A stretch of 51,256 bases of DNA from Geodermatophilus sp. DF01-2 (lineage in GTDB: Bacteria > Actinomycetota > Actinomycetes > Mycobacteriales > Geodermatophilaceae), in assembly GCF_004571065.1 (NCBI RefSeq), contig NZ_SPQN01000018.1, forward strand, positions 1-51,256. The letters run 5' to 3'. Made by a program: the position numbers and the translations under genes. This document shows, one piece after another, positions 41,422-51,217 of the stretch (its first letter is position 1; the number at the start of each line of letters is the position of its first letter). The notes below the pieces were generated by a model that saw only the letters and a program-made list of their open reading frames with translations, had not been told where the DNA came from and searched no databases.

Positions 41422-42549
41422 TCACGGTCCCAGCAGACCCAGCGCCGTCTGCACCAGGCGAGCTGTCCGCCCGACCCGGCGGGCGCGGGGCCGGGGCACC
41501 AGCTCGTCGTAGATTCCCTCGAGGGCTGTCGGCGGCCGGTCCGGGTCGCGAAGCGGCACACCGGGCACCCCAGCCAGGAGGGTGACGATGGTGTCGGCCA
41601 GCTCCTCTGGCGTGCTGTTGGTCTCCGGGTGGCCCAGTGACACCATTGCCGGGATCGACCGCACCGCCAGCGGGCGGCCCAGCGCCTCGGCCTCCAGCAC
41701 GGTCAGCGGGTTGCCCTCCCAGGCCGCTGTGTGCACGTACACGCTCGCGGAGCGGACCGCGTCGAGCACCTGAGCGCGGTCGACCCACCCGGTGACCTGC
41801 ACCCCTCCGGCCCGCAGCTCGTCCTCCAGTTCTGCGGGGCCGGCGCCGATCCAGAGGGCGTCGACCTCCACGCCCCGGCGGCGTACGGCGCGCACCGTGG
41901 CGGTGAAGAACTCCGGGTCCTTCTGGGGCTCGACGCGACCGACCGTGACCAGCCGCGCAACGGGGTCCTCGGAGTGCGCGGCTGTGCTCGACCCTCCGGA
42001 GAGCAGGGACTGCTCGTGGTCCGGGAACGCCGCCACGTTGGGGACGAAGCGGACCGCGCAGCCGAGCCCCTCGGCCAGCTGTGCCTCATGGGGGCTCACG
42101 GCCACGACGACCCTGGTAAGCGGTGCCAGCAGTCGCTCGAGCCACCAGGCGGCAGTGCGCGCCGCCGTGGAGATGTCCGTGCGCTCGAAGTAGTAGGCGT
42201 GCGGGCTGTAGACGATTCGGGCGCGGTGGCGGAACAGGACCAGGCGGGCGATGAGGCCTGCCCAGGCGGAGTGGACGTGGACGACATCGGGCGGGGGGAG
42301 GTGCTCGTCCAAGCTGAGGAGCAGCTCCGCCATGCCCAGCGGGCCGCTGCGCCGGCTAGGCCGACGCGCGGTGAACGGGTCGGCCTCGCCCGTCTGATGC
42401 TGGGACCGCAGGCAGCAGAGCAGGACGTGGTCGTACCCCGGTGCCGAGCGGACGAAGTGGTGAATTGCGGTGGCGAGGCCTCCGCCCATCGCTTCGGTGA
42501 CGTGCCAGACGACCGGCTGCGCCGGGCGCGGCTGCTCCGTGGTCTGCAC
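41422..42549 (-). CDS. GT4-family glycosyltransferase
   Basis: 375 aa GT-B enzyme. N-terminal acceptor domain: VVWHVTEAMGGGLATAIHHFVRSAPG, then VVHVHSAWAGLIARLVLFRHRARIVYSPHAYYFERTD. C-terminal donor domain: RLVTVGRVEPQKDPEFFTATV, ALWIGAGPAELEDEL, and VYVHTAAWEGNPLTVLEAEALGRPLAV, in which the Glu residues of the EX7E motif fall in WEGNPLTVLEAE. It lies convergently to the main operon, 87 bp away, and divergently to mfd. The start is GTG 42549 with GAGGAG 6 nt upstream. It may add a branch or later sugar of the same polymer. Confidence 0.9.
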   Translation of the reverse strand: MQTTEQPRPAQPVVWHVTEAMGGGLATAIHHFVRSAPGYDHVLLCCLRSQHQTGEADPFTARRPSRRSGPLGMAELLLSLDEHLPPPDVVHVHSAWAGLIARLVLFRHRARIVYSPHAYYFERTDISTAARTAAWWLERLLAPLTRVVVAVSPHEAQLAEGLGCAVRFVPNVAAFPDHEQSLLSGGSSTAAHSEDPVARLVTVGRVEPQKDPEFFTATVRAVRRRGVEVDALWIGAGPAELEDELRAGGVQVTGWVDRAQVLDAVRSASVYVHTAAWEGNPLTVLEAEALGRPLAVRSIPAMVSLGHPETNSTPEELADTIVTLLAGVPGVPLRDPDRPPTALEGIYDELVPRPRARRVGRTARLVQTALGLLGP

Positions 42550-42747
42550 TGGTCTCCTCGGGGTCTGGGCCGGACGTGATCGTCACCCGGTTCGCGCCGA
42601 GGTCTCCTCGAATCCGCGCATCTCGTCACCCGACAGGGGGTGCTGGAGCCGCGAATCACCCCCGTGGGGTGTGCGGCGCTACCAGCGACCCGCAAGCTCA
42701 CCGGCGCCTTCCCCGCCGGGACGCGGGCAGCTGTTGGCGCCCGGGAC

Positions 42748-42753
42748 TAACGT
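42748..42753 (+). promoter_or_regulatory. Possible -10 box of mfd (TAACGT)
   Basis: TAACGT fits TANNNT. A start near 42760 would leave a 57-nt leader to the mfd GTG. No convincing -35 is seen. Confidence 0.4.
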
Positions 42754-42816
42754 GGGCACAGGCCCCCCGCGCACCCGGCGCGACGTGCGTGGCCGCAGAC
42801 CTCGGGAGACCTCTTC

Positions 42817-45800
42817 GTGACCCTCCGCGGCGTGCTCGACGTCGTCCTCACCGACCCCGGCATGGCCCGCGTCGTGGCCGCGGCCGGGAACGCCGAGCTG
42901 GCGGTCACCGCGCCGCCGTCCGTCCAGCCGCTGGTCGCGGCCGCGCTGGCGGCTGGGGGTGGGCCGGGTGCAGAGCGCGGTGGGGCAGGAGTGCCCGTCC
43001 TCGTCGTGACGGCGGGGGAGCGGGACGCCGACGCGGTCGCAGAAGGGCTGCGCTGCTTCCTGCCCGATCGGCGCACCGAGGTCTTCCCGGCGTGGGAGAC
43101 GCTGCCGCACGAGCGGCTCTCCCCCCGCGCGGACACGGTCGGCCGCCGGCTCGCCGTGCTGCGCGACCTGACCCACCCCGGCGTCAACGGCGCCGTCGAC
43201 GTCCTCGTCGCGCCGGTGCGCAGCGTGCTGCAGCCGCTGGCCCCCGGCCTGGGCGACCTGACTCCGGTCGAGCTGCGGCCCGGGGACACCGCCGAGCTCG
43301 ACGACGTCGCCCGTGCCCTCGCCGACGCCGCCTACACCCGCGTGGAGCTCGTCGAGAAGCGCGGCGAGTTCGCCGTCCGCGGCGGGCTGCTCGACGTCTT
43401 CCCGCCCACCGAGCCGCACCCCGTCCGCGTCGAGTTCTGGGGCGACGAGGTCGACGAGCTGCGCTGGTTCTCCGCCGCCGACCAGCGCTCCCTCGACGAG
43501 CGGCCCGACCGGCTGTGGGCGCCGCCGTGCCGCGAGCTGCTGCTCACCGACGAGGTCCGCGAGCGCGCGGCCGCGCTCGGCGCCGAGCACCCCGGCCTGG
43601 CCGAGATCCTCGGCAGGCTGGCCGAGGGCATCGCCGTCGAGGGCATGGAGTCGCTGACGCCCGCCCTCATCGAGGGTGACCTCCAGCTGCTCACCGACCT
43701 GGTGCCGGCCGGCACCCACGTCCTGGTCTGCGACCCCGAGCGGGTGCGCAGCCGCGCCGCCGACCTGGTGCGCACCGCCGAGGAGTTCCTCGCCGCCGCA
43801 TGGTCATCCGCTGCCGCGGGGGACCTCGCCGCGGAGGCCGGCGAGGCCCCGCTCGACCTGGGCGCCTCGTCGTTCCGGTCGCTGGAGGACGTCGAGGCCG
43901 CCGCCCGCGGCCGCGGCCTGCCGTGGTGGACGACCGGCGCCTTCACCCTGGGTGGGCTGGGTGACGACGACGTCGACGACACGCACGTCACCCTCGACGC
44001 GACTCCCGTCGAGCGCTTCTCCGGCGACGTCCCCCGCGCGATCGAGCAGCTGCGCGCCTGGTCCCGCGACGGCTGGCGGGTCGCCGTGACCTTCGCGGGG
44101 CCCGGCCCCGCGCAGCGCGCCGCCGACCAGTTCACCGAGGCCGACCTGGGCACCCGGCTGGTGCCCGACGTCGCCGCGGCCCTCGAGCCGCGGCTGACCC
44201 ACGTCACCCAGGGCACCCTGGAGGCCGGGTTCGCCTTCCCGGGCGTCGGGCTGGCGCTGATCACCGAGCACGACCTCACCGGGCAGCGCGGCGCCACCAT
44301 GCGCGAGGCCACCAAGATGCCGGCGCGCCGGCGCAACGCCGTCGACCTGGTGCAGCTGCAGCCCGGCGACCTCGTCGTCCACGAGCACCACGGCATCGGC
44401 CGCTACCTCGAGATGGTCAGCCGCACCGTCAACGGCGGGCAGCGCGACTACCTGATCGTCGAGTACGCGCCGTCCAAGCGGAACCAGCCGCCGGACCGGC
44501 TCTTCGTCCCCACCGACGCCCTCGACCAGCTGACCCGCTACGTCGGCGGGGAGGCCCCGGCGCTGTCCAAGCTGGGTGGCGCCGACTGGCAGAAGACCAA
44601 GGGGCAGGCGCGCCGGGCGGTCAAGCAGATCGCCGCTGAGCTGATCCGGCTGTACTCGGCGCGGATGGCGACCAAGGGGCACTCCTTCGGCCCGGACACC
44701 GTCTGGCAGCGCGAGCTCGAGGACGCCTTCCCGTTCCAGGAGACCCCCGACCAGCTCGCCGCGATCGACGAGGTCAAGACCGACATGATGAACCCGGTCC
44801 CGATGGACCGGATCATCTGCGGTGACGTCGGCTACGGGAAGACCGAGATCGCCGTCCGGGCGGCGTTCAAGGCGGTGCAGGACGGCAAGCAGGTCGCCGT
44901 CCTCGTGCCGACCACGCTGCTGGCCAACCAGCACCACAAGACCTTCTCCGAGCGGGTCGCCCAGTTCCCGGTGACGGTACGGGTGCTCTCCCGCTTCCAG
45001 TCCGACGCGGAGACCACGCAGATCCTGCGCGAACTGGCCGACGGCGAGGTCGACATCCTCGTCGGCACCCACCGGCTGCTGCAGCCGACCACCCGGTTCA
45101 AGAACCTCGGGCTGGTGATCGTCGACGAGGAGCAGCGCTTCGGCGTCGAGCACAAGGAGTACCTGAAGACCATGCGGACGGCGGTCGACGTCCTGTCGAT
45201 GTCGGCCACCCCGATCCCGCGCACGTTGGAGATGAGCCTGACCGGCATCCGGGAGATGTCGACGATCCTCACCCCGCCCGAGGAGCGGCACCCGGTGCTG
45301 ACCTACGTCGGCGCGTGGGACGACAAGCAGATGGCCGCGGCGATCCGCCGCGAGCTGCTGCGCGACGGGCAGGTCTTCGTCATCCACAACCGGGTGCAGT
45401 CGATCGACAAGGCCGCGGCCAAGATCCGCAATCTCGTGCCCGAGGCCCGCGTCGCTGTCGGCCACGGGCAGATGAAGGAGGCCGAGCTCGAGCGGATCAT
45501 GGTCGGCTTCTGGGAGAAGGAGTACGACGTCCTGGTGGCGACCACGATCGTCGAGTCCGGCCTGGACATCCCGAACGCCAACACCCTGATCGTCGACCGC
45601 GCCGACACCTTCGGCCTCTCCCAGCTGCACCAGATCCGCGGGCGGGTCGGCCGGGGCCGCGAGCGCGCGTACGCCTACTTCACCTACGACCCCTCCCGGC
45701 CGCTGACCGAGACCTCGGTCGACCGGCTGACCACCATCGCGCACAACACCGACCTCGGCGCCGGCATGGCGGTGGCGATGAAGGACCTGGAGATCCGCGG

Positions 45801-46407
45801 CTCGGGCAACCTGCTCGGCGGCGAGCAGTCCGGGCACATCGCCGGGGTCGGGTTCGACCTCTACGTGCGGCTGGTCGGCGAGGCGGTCACCGACTACCGG
45901 GCGCAGCTGGCCGGCGAGGAGCCCCCGGCCGAGCCGGCCGACGTCCGGGTGGACCTGCCGGTCGACGCGCACCTGCCGCACGACTACGTGCCCGGCGAGC
46001 GGCTGCGGATGGAGGCCTACCGCAAGGTCGCCTCGGTGCAGTCCGACGAGCAGGCGCAGGCGGTGCTCGACGAGCTCACCGACCGCTACGGCACCCCACC
46101 GGCGCCGGTGCTCAACCTGCTCGCCGTGGCCCGCTTCCGGGCCGCCGTCCGGCGGTGGGGCATCACCGAGGTCTCGATGCAGGGCCGGGCGATCCGGATC
46201 AGCCCCGTGCCGCTGCCCGAGTCCAAGCAGATGCGGCTGGCCCGGTTGGCCGACGGCGCCACGTACAAGGCCGCCGCCGACACGATCTCGCTCAAGGTGC
46301 CGGTCGGCCCGGACCGGCGCACGCCGCTGCGGGACGTGGCGCTGCTGGACCACCTGCAGTCGCTGCTGTCCGCCGTCCTCGAGCAGCCGGTCGCCGCGGC
46401 GTCCTGA
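42817..46407 (+). CDS. mfd: Transcription-repair coupling factor Mfd
   Basis: 1196 aa ATP-dependent translocase that removes stalled RNA polymerase and recruits UvrA. The UvrB-homology part comes first (VFPAWETLPHERLSPRADTVGRRLAVL), then the RNA polymerase-interacting CarD-like domain with LQPGDLVVHEHHGIGRYLEMV (about residues 512-535). The SF2 translocase follows, with Walker A CGDVGYGKTEIAVRAA (about 669), DEEQ box VIVDEEQRFGVEH (about 768), SATPIPRTLEMS, VVATTIVESGLDIPNANTLI and HQIRGRVGRGRERAYAY. The TRCF domain closes it. GTG has a GGGAG element upstream. A hyperstable 20-bp hairpin directly follows the stop. Confidence 0.96.
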   Translation: MTLRGVLDVVLTDPGMARVVAAAGNAELAVTAPPSVQPLVAAALAAGGGPGAERGGAGVPVLVVTAGERDADAVAEGLRCFLPDRRTEVFPAWETLPHERLSPRADTVGRRLAVLRDLTHPGVNGAVDVLVAPVRSVLQPLAPGLGDLTPVELRPGDTAELDDVARALADAAYTRVELVEKRGEFAVRGGLLDVFPPTEPHPVRVEFWGDEVDELRWFSAADQRSLDERPDRLWAPPCRELLLTDEVRERAAALGAEHPGLAEILGRLAEGIAVEGMESLTPALIEGDLQLLTDLVPAGTHVLVCDPERVRSRAADLVRTAEEFLAAAWSSAAAGDLAAEAGEAPLDLGASSFRSLEDVEAAARGRGLPWWTTGAFTLGGLGDDDVDDTHVTLDATPVERFSGDVPRAIEQLRAWSRDGWRVAVTFAGPGPAQRAADQFTEADLGTRLVPDVAAALEPRLTHVTQGTLEAGFAFPGVGLALITEHDLTGQRGATMREATKMPARRRNAVDLVQLQPGDLVVHEHHGIGRYLEMVSRTVNGGQRDYLIVEYAPSKRNQPPDRLFVPTDALDQLTRYVGGEAPALSKLGGADWQKTKGQARRAVKQIAAELIRLYSARMATKGHSFGPDTVWQRELEDAFPFQETPDQLAAIDEVKTDMMNPVPMDRIICGDVGYGKTEIAVRAAFKAVQDGKQVAVLVPTTLLANQHHKTFSERVAQFPVTVRVLSRFQSDAETTQILRELADGEVDILVGTHRLLQPTTRFKNLGLVIVDEEQRFGVEHKEYLKTMRTAVDVLSMSATPIPRTLEMSLTGIREMSTILTPPEERHPVLTYVGAWDDKQMAAAIRRELLRDGQVFVIHNRVQSIDKAAAKIRNLVPEARVAVGHGQMKEAELERIMVGFWEKEYDVLVATTIVESGLDIPNANTLIVDRADTFGLSQLHQIRGRVGRGRERAYAYFTYDPSRPLTETSVDRLTTIAHNTDLGAGMAVAMKDLEIRGSGNLLGGEQSGHIAGVGFDLYVRLVGEAVTDYRAQLAGEEPPAEPADVRVDLPVDAHLPHDYVPGERLRMEAYRKVASVQSDEQAQAVLDELTDRYGTPPAPVLNLLAVARFRAAVRRWGITEVSMQGRAIRISPVPLPESKQMRLARLADGATYKAAADTISLKVPVGPDRRTPLRDVALLDHLQSLLSAVLEQPVAAAS

Positions 46408-46408
46408 T

Positions 46409-46451
46409 GCGGAGTCGCTCGAGCGCGGAAACCGCGCTCGAGCGACTCCGC
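46409..46451 (+). terminator. Very strong hairpin after mfd
   Basis: A perfect 20-bp inverted repeat (46409-46428 with 46432-46451) around AAA, starting 1 nt after the mfd stop. There is no T-tract. It separates mfd from the lipoprotein gene. Confidence 0.75.
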
Positions 46452-46478
46452 CTGCGCCGTGCGTTCCGCCCGATGTGG

Positions 46479-46484
46479 CACCCT
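46479..46484 (+). promoter_or_regulatory. Leaderless-type extended -10 of the lipoprotein gene (TGG-CACCCT)
   Basis: CACCCT with a preceding TGG (extended -10) lies 7 nt before the GTG. It keeps A2 and T6 of TANNNT. No SD is visible. Confidence 0.4.
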
Positions 46485-46491
46485 CCGAACC

Positions 46492-47484
46492 GTGCAGACG
46501 CGTCGCCTGACCGCATCGCTGGCCGCCGGCCTGGTCGCGCTCGCCGGGCTGGCCGGCTGCCGGACCGACCCGAACGTCGCGGCCTACGTGGGCGACGAAC
46601 AGGTGACGGTCGACGAGCTGGATGCGGCGGTCGAGGCGCGCCTCGACGACCCGGCCCTGGCCGAGGCGACCGAGGGCCGGGAGGACGAGTTCACCCGGCT
46701 GGTCCTCACCCGGCTGGTGCAGGCCGAGCTCTACGACCTGGTGGCGCAGCGGTACGGCGTCACGGTGGACGACGGGGACGTGCAGGCGCGGCTGACCGAG
46801 CTGCTCGGCGGCGAGGACCCCGAGGCGCTCTACGCCCAGGCCGCTGCTCAGGGGGTAGGACGCGCCGACATCCTCGAGACGGTCCGCCAGCAGCTGCTGC
46901 GCCAGCGGCTCGCCGAGGCGGAGGGGCTCGCCGGTGGCCTCACCGAGGAGGAGCTGCGGGCCGACTACGAGGAGGCGCTGCCCTCCCTCTCGCAGGTCCG
47001 CCTCGGCTTCGTGACCGTCCCCGACCAGGCCGCCGCCGACGCCGCGGTCGCCGCGCTGGAGGCGGACCCGGCCGCCTACGCCGAGCTGGCCGCGCAGTAC
47101 CCCGGCCCGACGACGCTGCCCGAGGTCGTGCCGCGATCGCCGGACCAGGTGCCGCCGCCGCTGGCCGACGCGGTCGCGGCCGCCGCGCCGAACACGGCCA
47201 CCGCGGTCACCGTGCCCGACGTGCCCGGCGTCGTCGTGGTGTTCGTCGGCGAGCCGGTCGTGCCGAGCTTCGAGGAGGTCCGCCCCCAGCTCGAGGAGGC
47301 CGCCCGGGCCGAGGTCGACTCCGCCGCCCAGGAGCTGGTCGCCGAGGTCCGCGCCGACGTCGACGTCACCGTGAACCCCCGCTTCGGCACGATCGAGGGC
47401 GGCGCGATCGTTCCGGCCGACGGCGGCGCCGTCGACATCCTCGAGGAGGCGGGCGGCAGCGCTCCGGCGGCTGCCGGAGACTGA
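46492..47484 (+). CDS. SurA/PpiC-like lipoprotein (peptidyl-prolyl isomerase or foldase)
   Basis: 330 aa exported lipoprotein. Signal peptide with basic start (VQTRRLTASL), hydrophobic core and lipobox LAGC (Cys at about 22). A SurA_N-like helical domain follows: VAAYVGDEQVTVDELDAAVEARL, FTRLVLTRLVQAELYDLVAQRYGVTVDDGDV, LTEEELRADYEEALPSLSQVRLGFV. The parvulin region (FVTVPDQAAADAAVAALEADPAAYAELAAQYPGPTTLPEV) is recognisable but reduced, so chaperone function is likelier than strong isomerase activity. In M. tuberculosis a lipoprotein gene (lpqU) holds a nearby slot between mfd/mazG and eno, although it belongs to another family. mazG starts 5 bp after its stop. Confidence 0.85.
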   Translation: MQTRRLTASLAAGLVALAGLAGCRTDPNVAAYVGDEQVTVDELDAAVEARLDDPALAEATEGREDEFTRLVLTRLVQAELYDLVAQRYGVTVDDGDVQARLTELLGGEDPEALYAQAAAQGVGRADILETVRQQLLRQRLAEAEGLAGGLTEEELRADYEEALPSLSQVRLGFVTVPDQAAADAAVAALEADPAAYAELAAQYPGPTTLPEVVPRSPDQVPPPLADAVAAAAPNTATAVTVPDVPGVVVVFVGEPVVPSFEEVRPQLEEAARAEVDSAAQELVAEVRADVDVTVNPRFGTIEGGAIVPADGGAVDILEEAGGSAPAAAGD

Positions 47485-47488
47485 CCGG

Positions 47489-48406
47489 GTGCCCGTCGCG
47501 CTCGCCGTCGCCGTCCACCCCTCGCTCCCGGGACTCCTGGGCCCGGCCGGCTGGCAGGCGCTGTCCGGCGGCCGCCCGGTGGTGGCCCTGCCCGGGGCGG
47601 CCCCGACCGCCGAGGCGCTGCGGGCGGCCGGCTGGGCGGTGGACGACGTCCCGGACGCCGCGGCCGCCGCCGCTCGGCCCGACAGCGTGGTCGCCCTGGT
47701 GCCGGCGGGCACCGAGGTCGACGCCGGTGAGGTCGTCGACGGCGTCCCGGTGCCTCCGGGCGCCCGGCTGCTCGACGTCGTGCAGGTGATGGACGTCCTG
47801 CGCTCGCCCGGCGGCTGCCCGTGGGACGCCGAGCAGACGCACGCCTCGCTGCGCGGCTACCTGCTCGAGGAGGCGCACGAGGCCTACGACGCGATCGTCG
47901 ACGACGACCCGGCCGCGATGCGCGAGGAGCTCGGCGACGTGCTGCTGCAGGTCGTCTTCCACGCGCGGGTGGCCGCGGAGGGCGGGCCGGGGCGCCGCTT
48001 CACGGTCGACGACGTCGCCGGCGACCTGGTGGACAAGCTGGTCCGCCGGCACCCGCACGTGTTCGGGGACGCCGGTCCCCGCGACGTGGCCGCCGTGGAG
48101 GCGGGCTGGGAGGAGATCAAGAAGGCGGAGAAGCAGCGGCGCTCGCCGACGGAAGGGGTCTCGCGCTCGCAGCCCGCGGCGTCGTGGGGTGCGGCGCTGA
48201 TGCGCCGGGCCGCCCGCGCCGGCCTGTCGACGCCGGAGCCCGCCGCGCTGACCTCGGCCAGTCCGGAGGAGCTGGGGGAGCGGCTGCTCGCCGTCGTGAG
48301 CGCCGCGGAGCGGCGCGGCTGGGACGTCGAGGACGCGCTGCGCGAGGCGGTCCGCCGCTACGCCGGCGAGCTGGACGCCGCCGCGCAGGACAGCCGGGAG
48401 GGATGA
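47489..48406 (+). CDS. mazG: Nucleoside triphosphate pyrophosphohydrolase MazG
   Basis: 305 aa all-alpha NTP-PPase that hydrolyses NTPs to NMP and PPi, a house-cleaning role. The first 95 residues are a divergent extension typical of actinobacterial MazG. The MazG domain then shows VMDVLRSPGGCPWDAEQTHASLRGYLLEEAHEAYDAIVDDDPAAMREELGDVLLQVVFHA, with the EExxE(H)E...ExxD helix pair that binds Mg2+ (about residues 130-155). VRRHPHVFGD and the WEEIKKAEK linker follow; the C-terminal 80 residues form the shortened second half. GTG start 4 nt after the lipoprotein stop indicates an operon. Confidence 0.93.
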   Translation: MPVALAVAVHPSLPGLLGPAGWQALSGGRPVVALPGAAPTAEALRAAGWAVDDVPDAAAAAARPDSVVALVPAGTEVDAGEVVDGVPVPPGARLLDVVQVMDVLRSPGGCPWDAEQTHASLRGYLLEEAHEAYDAIVDDDPAAMREELGDVLLQVVFHARVAAEGGPGRRFTVDDVAGDLVDKLVRRHPHVFGDAGPRDVAAVEAGWEEIKKAEKQRRSPTEGVSRSQPAASWGAALMRRAARAGLSTPEPAALTSASPEELGERLLAVVSAAERRGWDVEDALREAVRRYAGELDAAAQDSREG

Positions 48407-48468
48407 CCTCACCACCGGCTCGACCACCGGGCGCCTGGCCGGCGCTTCGGTGACGCGGACAGTGCCGT

Positions 48469-48474
48469 TATGGT
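48469..48474 (+). promoter_or_regulatory. Probable -10 box of the Tat deacetylase gene (TATGGT)
   Basis: TATGGT fits TANNNT and lies 60 nt before the TTG start, after the mazG stop. The -35 is unclear. Confidence 0.45.
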
Positions 48475-48534
48475 CCTCGTGCAGCGCGGGCCGGCTCGAG
48501 GGGCGCGTCCGCTCGGGGAGATGAGAGGCGAGGA

Positions 48535-49488
48535 TTGGGTCGGCGCCTGGTCGGGGGGAGGCAGCCGGACGCGCTGTCCGGCCGGCAGCTGAGCCGACGA
48601 GCGTTCCTCGGGATCGCGGCCGGAGGTGTCCTGGCGTCGTGCTCGACCTCGCCGGCGGAACCCTCCTCGCAGCGCCCTCCGACCGCAGGCGACCGCTCTC
48701 GCCCGCGTGGCAGCGGCTCGCCGAATCCACCGTCACCGCAGCCGAGCGCCGAGGCGAGGACGGCCGAGCCTGCGGCCGGTGAGGTGACGCGGGCCGAGAT
48801 CGTCGCCCGCTACGCCGGAGTGGCACCCGTCGCATGGGGGCTCGACGTGCCGGGGGTCGTGAACAGGCTGCCCACGCAGGAGCGCGTCGTCGCCTTGACC
48901 TTCGACGCATGCGGCGGCGCACGGGGAAGCGGCTACGACGCCGCTCTCATCGACGTGCTCCGGGCGACCCGGACCCCGGCCACTCTCTTCCTCAACGATC
49001 GATGGGTCCGCGCCCATCCGGCAGTCACAGCGGAGCTGGCCCGCCAGCCACTGTTCGAGATCGCGAACCATGGCACTCAGCACCGGCCGCTGTCGGTGAC
49101 CGGCAGGTCCGCGTACGGGATCACCGGGACCGCCGACCCGGGCGAGGTCTACGACGAGGTCTTCGGCAACCATCAGAACCTGACCCGAGTGACCGGCGTG
49201 GCACCCAGGTTCTTCCGCTCGGGGACGGCGCACCACGACGACGTCGCCGTGCGGATCGCGCGGGATCTCGGAGAAGCGGTGGTGAACTTCGACGTGAACG
49301 GTGACGCCGGGGCGACGTTCGCACCGCAGGATGTGGCGGCTGCGCTGGAGTCCGCGGCGCCCGGTTCGATCGTCCTGTGCCACATGAACCAGCCCGGCAG
49401 CGGCACGGCCCGGGGCGTGGCCACCGCGCTGCCGAGGCTGGCGCGAGCGGGATTCCGGTTCGTCCACGTGTCCGACTACCTGTCGTAG
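48535..49488 (+). CDS. Tat-exported polysaccharide deacetylase-like lipoprotein
   Basis: 317 aa. The N-terminus carries a twin-arginine signal, SRRAFLGIAAGGVLASC (about residues 20-36), ending in a lipobox Cys, so a Tat-translocated lipoprotein is predicted. A Ser/Pro/Arg-rich linker to about residue 75 precedes the CE4-like barrel: VVALTFDACGG has Ala-Cys after the first Asp where classical deacetylases have DDG, a known subgroup pattern; FEIANHGTQHRPLS provides the two metal-binding His; ITGTADPGEVYDEV and RFFRSGTAHHD follow. It would act on cell-wall or surface glycan outside the membrane. The start is TTG with GAGGCGAGG upstream; no ATG or GTG is suitably placed. Confidence 0.82.
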   Translation: MGRRLVGGRQPDALSGRQLSRRAFLGIAAGGVLASCSTSPAEPSSQRPPTAGDRSRPRGSGSPNPPSPQPSAEARTAEPAAGEVTRAEIVARYAGVAPVAWGLDVPGVVNRLPTQERVVALTFDACGGARGSGYDAALIDVLRATRTPATLFLNDRWVRAHPAVTAELARQPLFEIANHGTQHRPLSVTGRSAYGITGTADPGEVYDEVFGNHQNLTRVTGVAPRFFRSGTAHHDDVAVRIARDLGEAVVNFDVNGDAGATFAPQDVAAALESAAPGSIVLCHMNQPGSGTARGVATALPRLARAGFRFVHVSDYLS

Positions 49489-49629
49489 TCGCGGCACGGC
49501 CGTCCTGGTGATGGACGAGTGGACCGACACGTCCCCCTCGAATCCATTCCCTGACCATCGCCCCTTCCGCGGGGCGGACAGCTGGAGTGGGCTGCCAGCC
49601 CCGGACCCGGACGTGCCGCAGCATCCGTG

Positions 49630-49659
49630 CAGCTGCCTGCTGTCCAGCTGCCTGCTGTC
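49630..49659 (+). repeat. 15-bp tandem duplication
   Basis: CAGCTGCCTGCTGTC occurs twice head to tail. Related CTGGACAGCAG and GGACAGCTGG pieces nearby allow it to fold with its surroundings. Confidence 0.7.
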
Positions 49660-49841
49660 CCCGATGGAGCCCACCTGGACAGCAGCCTCGATCCGGCACT
49701 GGCCGGTCACGTGCGGGGAGGGCACGTCCTCCTCCCGTCCTCGCACCGTCCGGCCGCACCGCTCGTCGGGCCTCACCGGGGCGATACGTGGGCTCCTGCG
49801 GCCGCACGGAGGACCGGCCCGCCTGCCAGCCGGATCCCTTT

Positions 49842-49856
49842 CGGAAGAGTCTTCCG
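49842..49856. promoter_or_regulatory. Palindrome CGGAAGAGTCTTCCG upstream of eno
   Basis: A perfect 7-bp dyad around one central base, 56 bp before the eno GTG and upstream of its -10. Size and position suit a repressor or activator operator. Confidence 0.4.
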
Positions 49857-49875
49857 GGTGGTGACGCGCGGCTGA

Positions 49876-51201
<1,326 letters not shown>

Positions 51202-51217
51202 CCGGTCCCGCCTGCCG

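Noticed and set aside
43804-47712. Minus-strand open frame of about 1300 codons opposite mfd and the lipoprotein gene
   Set aside because: It is antisense to well-conserved genes and has a low-complexity Arg/Gly/Asp-rich translation. No domain is visible.
49508-49864. 118-codon plus-strand frame upstream of eno
   Set aside because: Third-position GC is too low for this genome, the product is Ser/Pro/Arg-rich with no motif, and the frame spans the tandem duplication and the palindrome.
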